From: UBA8752 sp002172485 | GTDB taxonomy: Bacteria > Bacteroidota > Bacteroidia > Flavobacteriales_D > Sanyastnellaceae | Direction: 5' to 3' | Assembly (NCBI GenBank): GCA_042089915.1 | Contig: JBELJZ010000003.1 | Coordinates: 124,001-188,000 of the forward strand | DNA length: 64,000 bases | In this document: positions 18,126-27,025 of the stretch, piece by piece | How the letters are laid out: each line of letters begins with the position of its first letter | How positions within the stretch are numbered: position 1 is the first letter of the stretch | The notes under the pieces: generated by a model | What the model saw: only the letters and a program-made list of their open reading frames with translations | What the model was told of the DNA's origin: nothing | Databases searched by the model: none | Position numbers and translations under genes: made by a program

Positions 18126-20015
18126 TCAATCCGTCCGCAAGGTCATCAACAATTCGACCTCGCGCATCCAACCAAAATCAAACGCATATCTGAGGTCCAG
18201 TCGTTTGGCCTCGGATTCCTCCTCCATCCTGTGACCAGTGCCCACCGAAAAAACGGCATCTGACAACTTCGGAAGGCGGTCCGACCCCTCCCATCCCTCG
18301 TGAAACCCAACCCAGGTCCGCCGACCCAACAACACGTGCCAAGCCACCCGGCGCTTCATCTCTTGGCCGTGCAACCCACGACCGGGTCCCACCACCAAGA
18401 TCCACAAACTCCAGGCCACATCGACCCTCCGCTTGGCGCGCCGCCGCTCCACCCGGCCCAAGCCGTCCGCGCCCCATGACATCAGAGCGTCTGGCGCACT
18501 CTCCCTGCGGTTACCGCCAAGGGCCACCCACATCTTCTCAGGAATCACACGCATGTCCAGCCCCACATTTTTGGATTGCATGATGGCGTTCAAAACGGCC
18601 GTGCCTCCGAGGCCCGCATCACACAGCGCCACCTCAAGAACTGCGCTTCGACTCCAAGAAGAAGCACCCCCTTTCAAATCGTTTAGATCCAGAACACTGC
18701 CATAAGCTGACTGAACCCATTTTCGAATATCTTCCTTCCGATGGTCCTGACACAAAACCCCCACCTGCGGTCGGCCAGAACGCCAGCGAAACCGTGAGGG
18801 ACGCAGAGACACCAGCAGCATGCGCAGCCCCCATGGCATCAATCCCATGAAGACGGCCACCACCCCCACGGACAAACGACTGACGCGCAGCGACTCCGGC
18901 AGCAAGGCATACAGCAACACAAACACAACGCCACTTGCAGCGCCCCCGACCAAGGTCCGCAATGGGACAAACGGGCGGTCCCTCATGCCGAACCAATGAC
19001 CTGCCAAGACGGATGCGAGGGAAGCCAATCCTGCGACCAGCCAAGTGGCACCCCAAGGATGTTCCAATCCACTCCAAACCGCGTGCAAACGGACCCCGCC
19101 AACCCCCATCACCATGGCCATCAAAGCATCCAACACCTGCAATGCATGGCGACGGACGCGGCCCTGAACGAAGGCTGCGATGGCCCTCAATTGGATCCCC
19201 ACGCGAATCATCCAACGCATCGCCAACGCTTGGCCTCCCGCAAAGTGCTTCTCGCTGAAAATGCGCATGGCACCGTGGAAGATGCGGACATAGGAAAGGC
19301 TGCCCTTTTTGGTGCTCTCGCCCTTGAAGTGAACAATGGGAGCACCGCTGAAGTATTGGTTGACCCAACCTCCATTTAAAATTCTGATGCTGAGATCAAT
19401 GTCTTCTCCATACATGAAGAATGACTCATCGAGCAAACCCACTTGATCCAGCGCCTTTCGCCGCATCCACATGAAGGCGCCGCTCAACACCTCCACTTCT
19501 GCAGTTTCATCCGGCGCCACATGGCCGGCGTAGTACCGATTCAAGGCGGGACTCTTCGGGGCCAGCCGCCACAATCCGCTCAGCCTGCAAAACGAGGCCC
19601 ACGGCGTGGGCATGCCCCGCTTGCTTTCAGGCAGCCATTGCCCGGCCCCATCGTACATGGGCACACCGATGGCGCCAATCCGACCGTCCGATTCTGCCCG
19701 CGCCAACACCTCGACAAACGTATCCTCAGGTACGACGGTATCGGGATTCAGCAGGAGAACCCACTCCCCCTTGGAGGCGCGGATTGCGGCATTGTTGCCT
19801 GCACTGAATCCCAGATTCTCCTCCGACTCCATGACCTGAACCTGAGGATAATTCAAAGACACCCATTCCGCTGATCCATCGGAGCTTGCATTGTCAAATA
19901 CGATCAACTCAGACTGCCCTTCACCCAGTCGGTCCATGGCCACCAAGGCAGAGTCCAGGCACAGGCCCAAATACCCCTTGACGTTGTAGCTGACCACGAT
20001 GACCGAGAGCTTCAT
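18126..20015 (-). CDS. GT2 glycosyltransferase fused to a membrane region and a sugar-transferase-like C-terminal domain
   Basis: 629 residues. Residues 1-235 are a rhamnosyltransferase-like GT2 domain: VIVVSYNVKGYLGLCLDSAL, LIVFDNASSDGSAEW, GEWVLLLNPDTVVP with the DxD-like metal site, and EVLSGAFMWMRRKALDQVGL. Several hydrophobic segments follow (about 300-420). The last 200 residues, with KRRVAWHVLLGRRTWVGFHEGW and LPKLSDAVFS, resemble the tail region seen in Bacteroidota lipid-carrier sugar transferases, but no catalytic motif is obvious. That resemblance is from memory and tentative. It overlaps recR by four bases at its start. It probably acts in O-antigen or surface polysaccharide synthesis at the inner membrane. 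Confidence 0.82.
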   Translation of the reverse strand: MKLSVIVVSYNVKGYLGLCLDSALVAMDRLGEGQSELIVFDNASSDGSAEWVSLNYPQVQVMESEENLGFSAGNNAAIRASKGEWVLLLNPDTVVPEDTFVEVLARAESDGRIGAIGVPMYDGAGQWLPESKRGMPTPWASFCRLSGLWRLAPKSPALNRYYAGHVAPDETAEVEVLSGAFMWMRRKALDQVGLLDESFFMYGEDIDLSIRILNGGWVNQYFSGAPIVHFKGESTKKGSLSYVRIFHGAMRIFSEKHFAGGQALAMRWMIRVGIQLRAIAAFVQGRVRRHALQVLDALMAMVMGVGGVRLHAVWSGLEHPWGATWLVAGLASLASVLAGHWFGMRDRPFVPLRTLVGGAASGVVFVLLYALLPESLRVSRLSVGVVAVFMGLMPWGLRMLLVSLRPSRFRWRSGRPQVGVLCQDHRKEDIRKWVQSAYGSVLDLNDLKGGASSWSRSAVLEVALCDAGLGGTAVLNAIMQSKNVGLDMRVIPEKMWVALGGNRRESAPDALMSWGADGLGRVERRRAKRRVDVAWSLWILVVGPGRGLHGQEMKRRVAWHVLLGRRTWVGFHEGWEGSDRLPKLSDAVFSVGTGHRMEEESEAKRLDLRYAFDFGWMREVELLMTLRTD

Positions 20016-20644
20016 GGGGCGCTTTTCGGAGCCTGGCTCGCCTGCTCGTAGGGCAGGCGCTGTTGGAGGGAACGGATGAGGGTCAGCTCGTCGGCATACT
20101 GCAATTCATCGCCTACTGCCACACCCCGCGCCAGCGTGGTGATGGTGACATCCGATTCCCGAAGTCGCTTGTCGAGGTAAAATGCCGTGGTGTCCCCTTC
20201 CATGGTGGTCGGCAGGGCAAAAATGACCTCCTTACAGGTGGGCTGCGATGCGCGTTGGATCAAGGACTCCACCCGCAAATCAGCGGGCCCTATGCCATCC
20301 ATGGGACTGATGACCCCACCGAGGACGTGGTAACGCCCTTTGAAATGTCCGGTTCCTTCAATGGCCAGCAAGTCCCGGAGGTCCTCCACCACAGCAATCT
20401 TGGCCTCCTCCCTCCGCGGGTCGGTGCAAATGTTGCACTGGTCTTCCTCACCGAGGTTGCCGCATGTGGTGCAGGACTTCACCCCTTCTTTCATGTCTTG
20501 GATCGCCTCCGTGAAGCGGCGGACGTCCTCTTCGTTGCGCGACAGCAAATGCAACGCCAAACGCAGGGCAGTCCTCCGACCGACACCTGGCAAGCCGGCA
20601 ATCTGATCCACAGCGCGGTCGATGAGGCGAGAGGGCATGTCCAC
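20012..20644 (-). CDS. recR: Recombination protein RecR
   Basis: 210 residues. An N-terminal helix-hairpin-helix (AGLPGVGRRTALRLALHLL, about 16-34) is followed by a C4 zinc finger (CTTCGNLGEEDQCNICTD, about 57-74) and a Toprim domain (AVVEDLRDLLAIEGTG onward). RecR works with RecO and RecF to load RecA on gapped DNA. I use the GTG at 20644 because a TAACTTCG element ends exactly four bases before it, the commonest spacing here; the ATG at 20638 is the alternative. The stop overlaps the GT2 gene by four bases. Confidence 0.95.
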   Translation of the reverse strand: MDMPSRLIDRAVDQIAGLPGVGRRTALRLALHLLSRNEEDVRRFTEAIQDMKEGVKSCTTCGNLGEEDQCNICTDPRREEAKIAVVEDLRDLLAIEGTGHFKGRYHVLGGVISPMDGIGPADLRVESLIQRASQPTCKEVIFALPTTMEGDTTAFYLDKRLRESDVTITTLARGVAVGDELQYADELTLIRSLQQRLPYEQASQAPKSAP

Positions 20645-20648
20645 GGCA

Positions 20649-20656
20649 CGAAGTTA
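20649..20656 (-). promoter_or_regulatory. Promoter -7-like element for recR
   Basis: Minus-strand TAACTTCG, four bases before the GTG at 20644. It lies only ten bases from the divergent element at 20667-20674. Confidence 0.45.
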
Positions 20657-20666
20657 CGCGGCGATG

Positions 20667-20674
20667 TAGCTTGC
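20667..20674 (+). promoter_or_regulatory. Promoter -7-like element for the sodium symporter gene
   Basis: TAGCTTGC, four bases before the ATG at 20679. Weaker match to TAnnTTTG (two of the last three defined bases shifted) but at the recurring four-base spacing. Confidence 0.35.
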
Positions 20675-20678
20675 CGGC

Positions 20679-22172
20679 ATGGACACGCCCATCCTGGCCC
20701 TCATCGCCGTGGCCGCCTACCTCGGATTGCTGCTCTTTCTCGGCCAGCGAACAGGCCGCAAGGCCAGCATGTCCGACTTTTCACTTGGAGGACGCCGCAG
20801 CCCTTGGTGGGCCGTCGCATTTGGCATGATCGGCACCTCGTTGAGCGGGGTCACCTTCCTCTCGGTTCCCGGGTGGGTGGGCACCCAGCAGTTTGGCTAC
20901 ATGCAGATGGTGTTGGGCTACGTGGTGGGCTATGCCGTCATCACCACGGTCCTCCTCCCCCTTTACTACCGCCTACAACTGACCAGCATTTACGAGTATC
21001 TGGGCCAGCGCATTGGCACCCGGGCCTATAAGACAGGAGCCGCCTTCTTCTTGCTTTCCAGAAGCATGGGCGCGGCATTCCGCCTGTATTTGGTGGTCCT
21101 GGTCCTCAATGAAACCGTGCTGCCCGAAGTCAGCGGTGCTGCGGAGTGGATTCGACTCACCGTGCTCATTGCCGCAGTCCTGGGCATCATTTGGGCTTAC
21201 ACCCGACGTGGCGGCATCGCCACCGTGGTGTGGACGGACACCCTGCAGACGGCATGCATGCTGTTGGCCGCAGCGGTGGCCGTGGTGCTCATCGGGCGCG
21301 AACTCCACCTTTCCATCTTGGATCTCCCACGCGCCATCGCAGACTCCGGACACGCCCGATGGTGGTTCTTCGAAGACTGGGGTGCCGCCAATCACGGTGT
21401 GAAGCAGTTCATCGCCGGCGCATTCATCTCCTTGTGCATGACGGGGTTGGACCAGGACATGATGCAGAAGAACTTGAGCTGTCGGAACCTGCGGGACGCC
21501 CAACTGAACGTCACGTCTTTTTCGGTGGTTCTGGTGTTTGTCAACCTGCTCTTCCTGTCGCTCGGCGCACTGCTGCTGATGCACACCGACGCCACGGGCA
21601 CGGTTGTCGAACGCGCCGATTTGCTCTTCGCCACGGTCGCATTGAAATCCAGCATGGGCTGGGCCCTGCCCATTTTGTTCTTGCTGGGACTCGTGGCCGC
21701 AGCCTTGTCCAGTGCCGACAGTGCCCTGACCGCCCTGACCACGTCCGTCTGCGTCGATTTCCTCGGGATGGACAAAGCAGGTGATGCAGGCCAGGCCGAC
21801 GCGGTTCGCCGCAGGCAACGCATTCATTTGCTTGTCAGCATGGGGGTCGGATTGCTCATCTTGGGGTTCCACGCGGTCAACGACACGAGCGTCATCGCAG
21901 CCTTGTTCAAGGTGACCGGCTACACCTACGGTCCCCTGCTCGGTCTGTTCGCGTTCTGTCTTTTCAGAAAGGATCGCCCGGCTGCTGGAACGGACCCATG
22001 GATTCCGTGGGTGGCCGTGGCCGCCCCTTGCTGCGGTTACGCCCTGGAACAATGGACCTCGAGCCAAGGATTCAGCTTTGGATTCGCCCTGCTTCCAGTC
22101 AACGGCTTCCTGACTTGGCTGGGGGCAACGTTCGCGGCCTCCATGTCCGCGCGGACCACCGCCAAAGCGTAA
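20679..22172 (+). CDS. Sodium:solute symporter (SSS family)
   Basis: 497 residues with about 13 hydrophobic segments. SSS-family features are visible: GGRRSPWWAVAFGMIGTSLSG (about 33-53; cited in part), TSIYEYLGQRIGTRAYKTGA around residue 102 onward, and the segment ALSSADSALTALTTSV (about 346-361), which corresponds to the sodium-site helix. It takes up a small solute driven by the sodium gradient; sugars, amino acids or carboxylates are all possible. It is divergent from recR, separated by only 34 bases. Confidence 0.88.
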   Translation: MDTPILALIAVAAYLGLLLFLGQRTGRKASMSDFSLGGRRSPWWAVAFGMIGTSLSGVTFLSVPGWVGTQQFGYMQMVLGYVVGYAVITTVLLPLYYRLQLTSIYEYLGQRIGTRAYKTGAAFFLLSRSMGAAFRLYLVVLVLNETVLPEVSGAAEWIRLTVLIAAVLGIIWAYTRRGGIATVVWTDTLQTACMLLAAAVAVVLIGRELHLSILDLPRAIADSGHARWWFFEDWGAANHGVKQFIAGAFISLCMTGLDQDMMQKNLSCRNLRDAQLNVTSFSVVLVFVNLLFLSLGALLLMHTDATGTVVERADLLFATVALKSSMGWALPILFLLGLVAAALSSADSALTALTTSVCVDFLGMDKAGDAGQADAVRRRQRIHLLVSMGVGLLILGFHAVNDTSVIAALFKVTGYTYGPLLGLFAFCLFRKDRPAAGTDPWIPWVAVAAPCCGYALEQWTSSQGFSFGFALLPVNGFLTWLGATFAASMSARTTAKA

Positions 22173-22177
22173 TTTTG
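22170..22177 (+). promoter_or_regulatory. Promoter -7 element for the aminotransferase operon
   Basis: TAATTTTG, an exact TAnnTTTG, 29 bases upstream of the ATG at 22207. Its first bases are the stop codon of the symporter gene (TAA, 22170-22172). Confidence 0.5.
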
Positions 22178-22206
22178 CCCCAACATTCGTCATCACATCC
22201 AGCAAC

Positions 22207-23406
22207 ATGGAACCCCGCACGTCCCAACTCCTCGGCCGCCTGAGCGAATCTGCCACCATCGCCATGAGCCGCAAGGCCCGCGAACTCAAAGCCGCCGGGC
22301 GGGACATCATCAGCCTCTCCCTGGGCGAACCCGATTTCGACACCCCCAACGCCATCAAGGCGGCCGGCATCCAAGCCATCGAGGACAATTTTACCCACTA
22401 CCCCCCAGTGCCCGGTTACGGTGAGGTGAAGCAAGCCATTTGCGACAAGCTCAAGCGAGACAATGGATTGGACTACAGTGCCGACCAGATTGTCATTTCT
22501 ACCGGCGCCAAGCACAGCTTGATGAACGTGGTGCTCAGCCTGGTCGACCCGGGCGATGAAGTCATCCTGCCAACCCCGTACTGGGTGAGCTATGCGGACA
22601 TGACCAACCTCGCCGGCGGTGTGGCCGTCACCGTGGAGACGGGCATTGCCCAAGACTTCAAGATGACGGCGGAACAATTGCGCGCGGCATTGACGGACAA
22701 GACGCGCATCGTCATGGTCAATTCGCCCAACAATCCTTCCGGCAGTGTGTACACCGAAGAGGAAATGGCCGCCATTGCAGAAGTGTTGCGCGAGCACCCT
22801 CGGGCCATCGCCATTTCAGACGAGATCTACGAGTACATCAACTTCACCGACGCCCACGCCAGCCTGGCTACTCAACCCGGCATGATGGACCGCACGGTCA
22901 CCGTCAACGGGGTCTCGAAGGGCTTTGCCATGACCGGATGGCGCATTGGCTACATCGCCGCACCACAATGGATCGCGGCCGCCTGCACCAAACTGCAGGG
23001 CCAGTTCACGAGCGGTGCCAGCGGCATCTCTCAGAAAGCCACGGAGCACGCGATGAACGGCGGCGCAGCGCTGGCGGCCGACATGAAAGCGGCCTTCCTC
23101 CAGCGGCGTGACATGGTCGTCGATGGGCTGCGGGGCATCGACGGTTTTGAAGTCAACGTGCCTCAGGGTGCATTCTACATCTTCCCCGATGTGTCGGCCC
23201 TCTTCGGCCGCCAACTCGAAGGTGGAGCCATCCACAGCGGCCAGGACTTGGCCATGTACCTGCTCGAAAAGGCGGAAGTGGCCACGGTGGGCGGCGATGC
23301 ATTCGGCTCCCCGAACTGCATCCGCATCAGTTACGCCGCCTCGGAAGCGCAACTCCAAGAGGCCATCCGACGGATCGCCGGTGCCGTCGCCGAACTGCGC
23401 GCATGA
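22207..23406 (+). CDS. Class I PLP-dependent aminotransferase (aspartate aminotransferase-like)
   Basis: 399 residues, fold-type I. Motifs include SLGEPDFDTPNAIKAAG (about 37-53), PTPYWVSYADM, MVNSPNNPSGSVYTEEE (about 178-194), SDEIYEYI and the PLP-lysine site VNGVSKGFAMTGWRIGY (about 234-250). This pattern is that of subgroup I-gamma aspartate/prephenate aminotransferases, which interconvert amino acids and 2-oxo acids. It starts a plus-strand run in which kinase and TrkH genes follow with four-base overlaps. Confidence 0.9.
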   Translation: MEPRTSQLLGRLSESATIAMSRKARELKAAGRDIISLSLGEPDFDTPNAIKAAGIQAIEDNFTHYPPVPGYGEVKQAICDKLKRDNGLDYSADQIVISTGAKHSLMNVVLSLVDPGDEVILPTPYWVSYADMTNLAGGVAVTVETGIAQDFKMTAEQLRAALTDKTRIVMVNSPNNPSGSVYTEEEMAAIAEVLREHPRAIAISDEIYEYINFTDAHASLATQPGMMDRTVTVNGVSKGFAMTGWRIGYIAAPQWIAAACTKLQGQFTSGASGISQKATEHAMNGGAALAADMKAAFLQRRDMVVDGLRGIDGFEVNVPQGAFYIFPDVSALFGRQLEGGAIHSGQDLAMYLLEKAEVATVGGDAFGSPNCIRISYAASEAQLQEAIRRIAGAVAELRA

Positions 23407-24452
23407 CTCCAAAACAGGCCAAATATCCATGGACCCGGACTTCCCGGGACAGCGCGCTGGCAGCATTGGACCGCGCTGCACAAATCCGCGTGCTGGTGGT
23501 GGGCGACTTGATGGTGGACCAATACCTGATTGGCCGGGTGGACAGGATCAGCCCGGAAGCTCCCGTCCCTGTGGTGAGCGCAACCCAACGCGAGCGGCGC
23601 CTCGGCGGGGCCGCCAATGTGGCCTTGAATCTCCGCGCACTGGGCTGCGCCGTCACCCTGGCCGGTTTGGTGGGGGAAGACGACCATGGGCGACACCTCC
23701 GCGCGGAATTGGGTGAAGCCGGCATCGGCGGCGACGGCGTCACCGTGGCCCATGACCGCCCCACCACCCTGAAGACCCGCGTCATGAGCGGCGGACAACA
23801 CATGCTCCGCGTGGACGAAGAGGTGGACCAGGATGTGAACGATGCTGGCGCAAAAGCCCTGCTGCAAGCCATTCGCGACGCCCTTTCAGCCCAGCCGCAC
23901 CAAGCCATCCTCTTGGAGGACTATGACAAGGGCGCCCTGTCCAATGACGTCATTGACGGCATTCTCAGCTTGGCGCGTGAGCTGGACATCCCCGTGAGTG
24001 TCGACCCGAAGTTTCGGCACTTTGACCGTTACCGGGGCGTGGACCTGTTCAAGCCCAACCTGAAGGAGCTGAAAGAAGGCCTCGGACTGCAATGGGAGCC
24101 GGGAGATGCCGCCGCGAGAGACGCTGGCATCCAAGACGGGCTGGACCTGCTCGACGAGCGCATCCAACCGAAAGCCACTCTGCTGACGCTTAGCGAACTG
24201 GGTGTCCGCATCCGCTTCGACGGCCAAGACGCCCACCATCCGGCCCACCCCCGGGAAATCCTCGATGTATCGGGCGCCGGGGACACGGTCATTGCCGTGG
24301 CCACACTGATGTTGGCCTGTCAAGTGGCCCATCCCGACCTCGCCGCGGTCGCCAACCTCGCAGGTGGACTGGTGTGTGAAACGCCCGGCGTCGTGCCCAT
24401 TGACCTGGAAGCCCTGCGCCAGGAAATCCTAGGCCTTCCCTTTTCCGCATGA
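23403..24452 (+). CDS. PfkB family kinase, D-glycero-beta-D-manno-heptose-7-phosphate kinase-like (HldE kinase domain)
   Basis: 349 residues. Ribokinase/PfkB features: VLVVGDLMVDQYLIGRVDRI (about 31-50), LGGAANVALNLRALG, and the ATP/anion-hole signature DVSGAGDTVIAVATL near residues 285-299 with the catalytic Asp. The RISPEAPVPVV segment is characteristic of the RfaE/HldE kinase domain, which phosphorylates heptose-7-phosphate for LPS core precursors. The nucleotidyltransferase half of HldE is absent, so the domains are split or the second activity lies elsewhere. It overlaps both neighbours by four bases. Confidence 0.85.
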   Translation: MTPKQAKYPWTRTSRDSALAALDRAAQIRVLVVGDLMVDQYLIGRVDRISPEAPVPVVSATQRERRLGGAANVALNLRALGCAVTLAGLVGEDDHGRHLRAELGEAGIGGDGVTVAHDRPTTLKTRVMSGGQHMLRVDEEVDQDVNDAGAKALLQAIRDALSAQPHQAILLEDYDKGALSNDVIDGILSLARELDIPVSVDPKFRHFDRYRGVDLFKPNLKELKEGLGLQWEPGDAAARDAGIQDGLDLLDERIQPKATLLTLSELGVRIRFDGQDAHHPAHPREILDVSGAGDTVIAVATLMLACQVAHPDLAAVANLAGGLVCETPGVVPIDLEALRQEILGLPFSA

Positions 24453-26275
24453 CACTGCAGGAACTGAGAGAACGGATCAACATCGGGCTGCAACCCCACC
24501 GCGAGCGGGTGCTGTCCGTCTTCAAGGCTGTCAACGTCGTGGTCAGCCTGTCGGCCTTCGCCAGCCTCATCGCGTACTACGGGTTCCCGCTGGAATCCAA
24601 CGCCGCACACAACCTCATCGGCATCATCAAAGGCAGCTTCGCCTATTACGTCCTGCACTACCTCGTGCGGTGGTTCTTGGATTTCCACCCCCTTCAGTTT
24701 CTGAGGAAGCACCGTTTCGAGGGCTTCCTCATGGCCGTACTGCTCCTTGAAGGACTCGGAGACCTGCTGACCGGACAGGTCTTCCTGGGCCGGGCCATGA
24801 ACCCCATGGGTGTGGACAGCGTGGAAGACTGGACGGTGTGGGTTGTCCAAGCCTATTTCCTCGTGGTGGTCTTCATGGAATTGTCGGAGCGGGCACGGAC
24901 CCTTCCCCGGTTTCGATTCCATCCAGCCACCCTCTTCATCCTCAGCTTCCTGGCCCTCATTCTCGCGGGCACTGGCCTGCTGATGCTGCCGGAGATGACC
25001 GTGGACGGATTGGGCATGTCGCTGTCCGACGCGCTCTTCACTTCGACCAGCGCGACGTGCGTGACCGGACTGATGGTGCAGGATGCCGAAACCTTCTTCA
25101 CCCACAAAGGACACGTCGTCCTGATGGTGCTGATCAAGCTGGGGGGCCTGAACATCATCGCGTTTGGATCGCTGCTGGCCCTGTTGGCCCGCTTCGGTGT
25201 CGGGGTCCGACAGCACGACGTCATCGAAGATTTCGTGAACCGCGGAAGCATCCTCGGCAGCCGGGGCATGCTTGGACGCGTCATCCTGTGGAGCGTGGGA
25301 ATCGAGCTCATCGGCGCCCTTGGCCTGTTCCTCTTCTGGCCGGGCGGCCTATTCGCCTCCACCGGAGACCGCATTTTCCAGAGCCTTTTCCTCTCCATCA
25401 GCGCATTCAACAACGCCGGCATCAGCCTCTTCAGTGGCGGGCTGGCAGACCCGCGCGTGTCCGAAGCGTGGCTGGTCCATTGGACGGTCACCATCCTCGT
25501 CTTCTTCGGCGCCCTTGGCATGGTTGCCATTTTCGACCTGTTCTCTAGGGAATCCCTGCAGGAGCGGATGAAAAACCCGTGGCGCCAGATTCGATTCCCC
25601 ACCAAAATCGCCCTCTACTACAGCCTCGCCCTCGTTGGCTTCGGTGCCATCGCCTACCTCGCGCTGGAATCCGGGAGCGGAGGCACCCTAGATGGCATGG
25701 GCTGGACCGGACGCATCACCACCTCCTTCTTCCAGAGTGCCACGCGCACCAGCGGCTTCAACACCGTGGACATCGGCGCCATCGGCACGCCCATGCTGTT
25801 CCTCCTCACCATTTTGATGTTCATCGGCGCATCGAGTTCCTCGACGGGAGGTGGCATCAAGACGAGCACCTTCGCCGTGGTGTTTGCCGACCTCATCGGC
25901 ACCATCCGGGGCCTCCAACACCCCCACCTCTTCAAGCGGACCATCGGCAAGACCCTGCGCAGCCGCGCTTGGGGCATCCTGATGTTCTTCCTGCTCTTCA
26001 ACCTCATCGGCACCTTTGCCCTCACCTTGAGCGAACCCCATTTGCTCACGGAAGACCGGGGGTTCCTCAACCTGCTCTTCGAACAGGTCAGCGCACTTGG
26101 CACCGTGGGGCTCAGCACGGGCATCACAGCCGACATCAGCCCTGTGGGGCGGGGCATCCTGATCGCGAGCATGATCATTGGCCGCGTGGGCACCCTCACA
26201 GTCGCCTTTGCATTTGCCCGCTCCGTCGTCAGCAGGAACTACAAATACCCCGAAGGCCACACGATGGTGGGTTGA
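24449..26275 (+). CDS. trkH: TrkH/KtrB family potassium uptake protein
   Basis: 608 residues. The four pore-loop repeats typical of Trk/Ktr channels are recognisable: FTSTSATCVTGLMVQDAE (about 203-220), SAFNNAGISLFSGG (about 318-331), ATRTSGFNTVDIGAIG (about 431-446) and SALGTVGLSTGITADISP (about 549-566). An N-terminal extension with several extra membrane segments is usual for Bacteroidota members. It moves potassium across the inner membrane and normally needs a TrkA/KtrA regulatory protein, which is not in this window. Start overlaps the kinase stop by four bases. Confidence 0.92.
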   Translation: MTLQELRERINIGLQPHRERVLSVFKAVNVVVSLSAFASLIAYYGFPLESNAAHNLIGIIKGSFAYYVLHYLVRWFLDFHPLQFLRKHRFEGFLMAVLLLEGLGDLLTGQVFLGRAMNPMGVDSVEDWTVWVVQAYFLVVVFMELSERARTLPRFRFHPATLFILSFLALILAGTGLLMLPEMTVDGLGMSLSDALFTSTSATCVTGLMVQDAETFFTHKGHVVLMVLIKLGGLNIIAFGSLLALLARFGVGVRQHDVIEDFVNRGSILGSRGMLGRVILWSVGIELIGALGLFLFWPGGLFASTGDRIFQSLFLSISAFNNAGISLFSGGLADPRVSEAWLVHWTVTILVFFGALGMVAIFDLFSRESLQERMKNPWRQIRFPTKIALYYSLALVGFGAIAYLALESGSGGTLDGMGWTGRITTSFFQSATRTSGFNTVDIGAIGTPMLFLLTILMFIGASSSSTGGGIKTSTFAVVFADLIGTIRGLQHPHLFKRTIGKTLRSRAWGILMFFLLFNLIGTFALTLSEPHLLTEDRGFLNLLFEQVSALGTVGLSTGITADISPVGRGILIASMIIGRVGTLTVAFAFARSVVSRNYKYPEGHTMVG

Positions 26276-26293
26276 TGCCGACCTTGCACATCC

Positions 26294-27025
26294 ATGGGAA
26301 CTCCGATCACCCCGTATAACAGCGGCGACGCCAAGAAGGCGCAAGTCGCGCAGATGTTCGACAACATCGCGCACCGCTACGATTTCCTGAACCACTTCTT
26401 CAGTCTGGGCATCGACAAGCTCTGGCGGAAAAAGGCCGTCCGCATGCTGCTCTCCAAAGGGCCGCAGGAGGTGCTCGACGTGGCCACCGGCACAGCGGAC
26501 TTCGCCATTGAAGCTGCGCGGAAAGCCCCGGAATTGAAAGTGGTGGGCGTGGACATCTCCGCCGGCATGCTCGACATCGGACGCACCAAAGTGTCCCGCG
26601 CCGGGCAGGACAGTCGGGTCGAATTGGTCTTGGGCGATGGAGAGTCCCTCCCGTTTGACGACGGTCGTTTCGACGCGTTCACCGTGGCCTTTGGCGTCCG
26701 CAACTTCGAACACCTCGAGGCGGGCCTGCGTGAAATGCAGCGCACCCTCAAATCCGGCGGAACAGGCTACATCCTGGAGTTCTCCAAACCCCGGATGTTC
26801 CCCATGAAACAGCTGTTCTGGCTGTATTTCCGGTACATCATGCCCACCCTTGGCAAGTGGTTTTCCAAGGACGCATCGGCCTACACCTACCTCCCTGAAT
26901 CGGTGAAGGTCTTCCCTGAGGGAGAGGACCTGAAGCGCATCCTTCTCGACTGCGGATTCAACGCTTGCGCTTTGCATCCCTTGACTGGAGGCATCGCCAC
27001 GCTGTATGTAGTGGACAAGGCATGA
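26294..27025 (+). CDS. ubiE: Demethylmenaquinone methyltransferase (UbiE/MenG)
   Basis: 243 residues. Family motifs are intact: VAQMFDNIAHRYDFLNHFFS (about 17-36), the SAM-binding stretch VLDVATGTADFAIEAA (about 57-72), FDAFTVAFGVRNFEHLEAGL and the C-terminal GGIATLYVVDKA. It methylates demethylmenaquinone in the last step of menaquinone synthesis. It begins 18 bases after trkH and its stop overlaps aroA by four bases, so quinone and aromatic-precursor genes are coupled. Confidence 0.95.
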   Translation: MGTPITPYNSGDAKKAQVAQMFDNIAHRYDFLNHFFSLGIDKLWRKKAVRMLLSKGPQEVLDVATGTADFAIEAARKAPELKVVGVDISAGMLDIGRTKVSRAGQDSRVELVLGDGESLPFDDGRFDAFTVAFGVRNFEHLEAGLREMQRTLKSGGTGYILEFSKPRMFPMKQLFWLYFRYIMPTLGKWFSKDASAYTYLPESVKVFPEGEDLKRILLDCGFNACALHPLTGGIATLYVVDKA

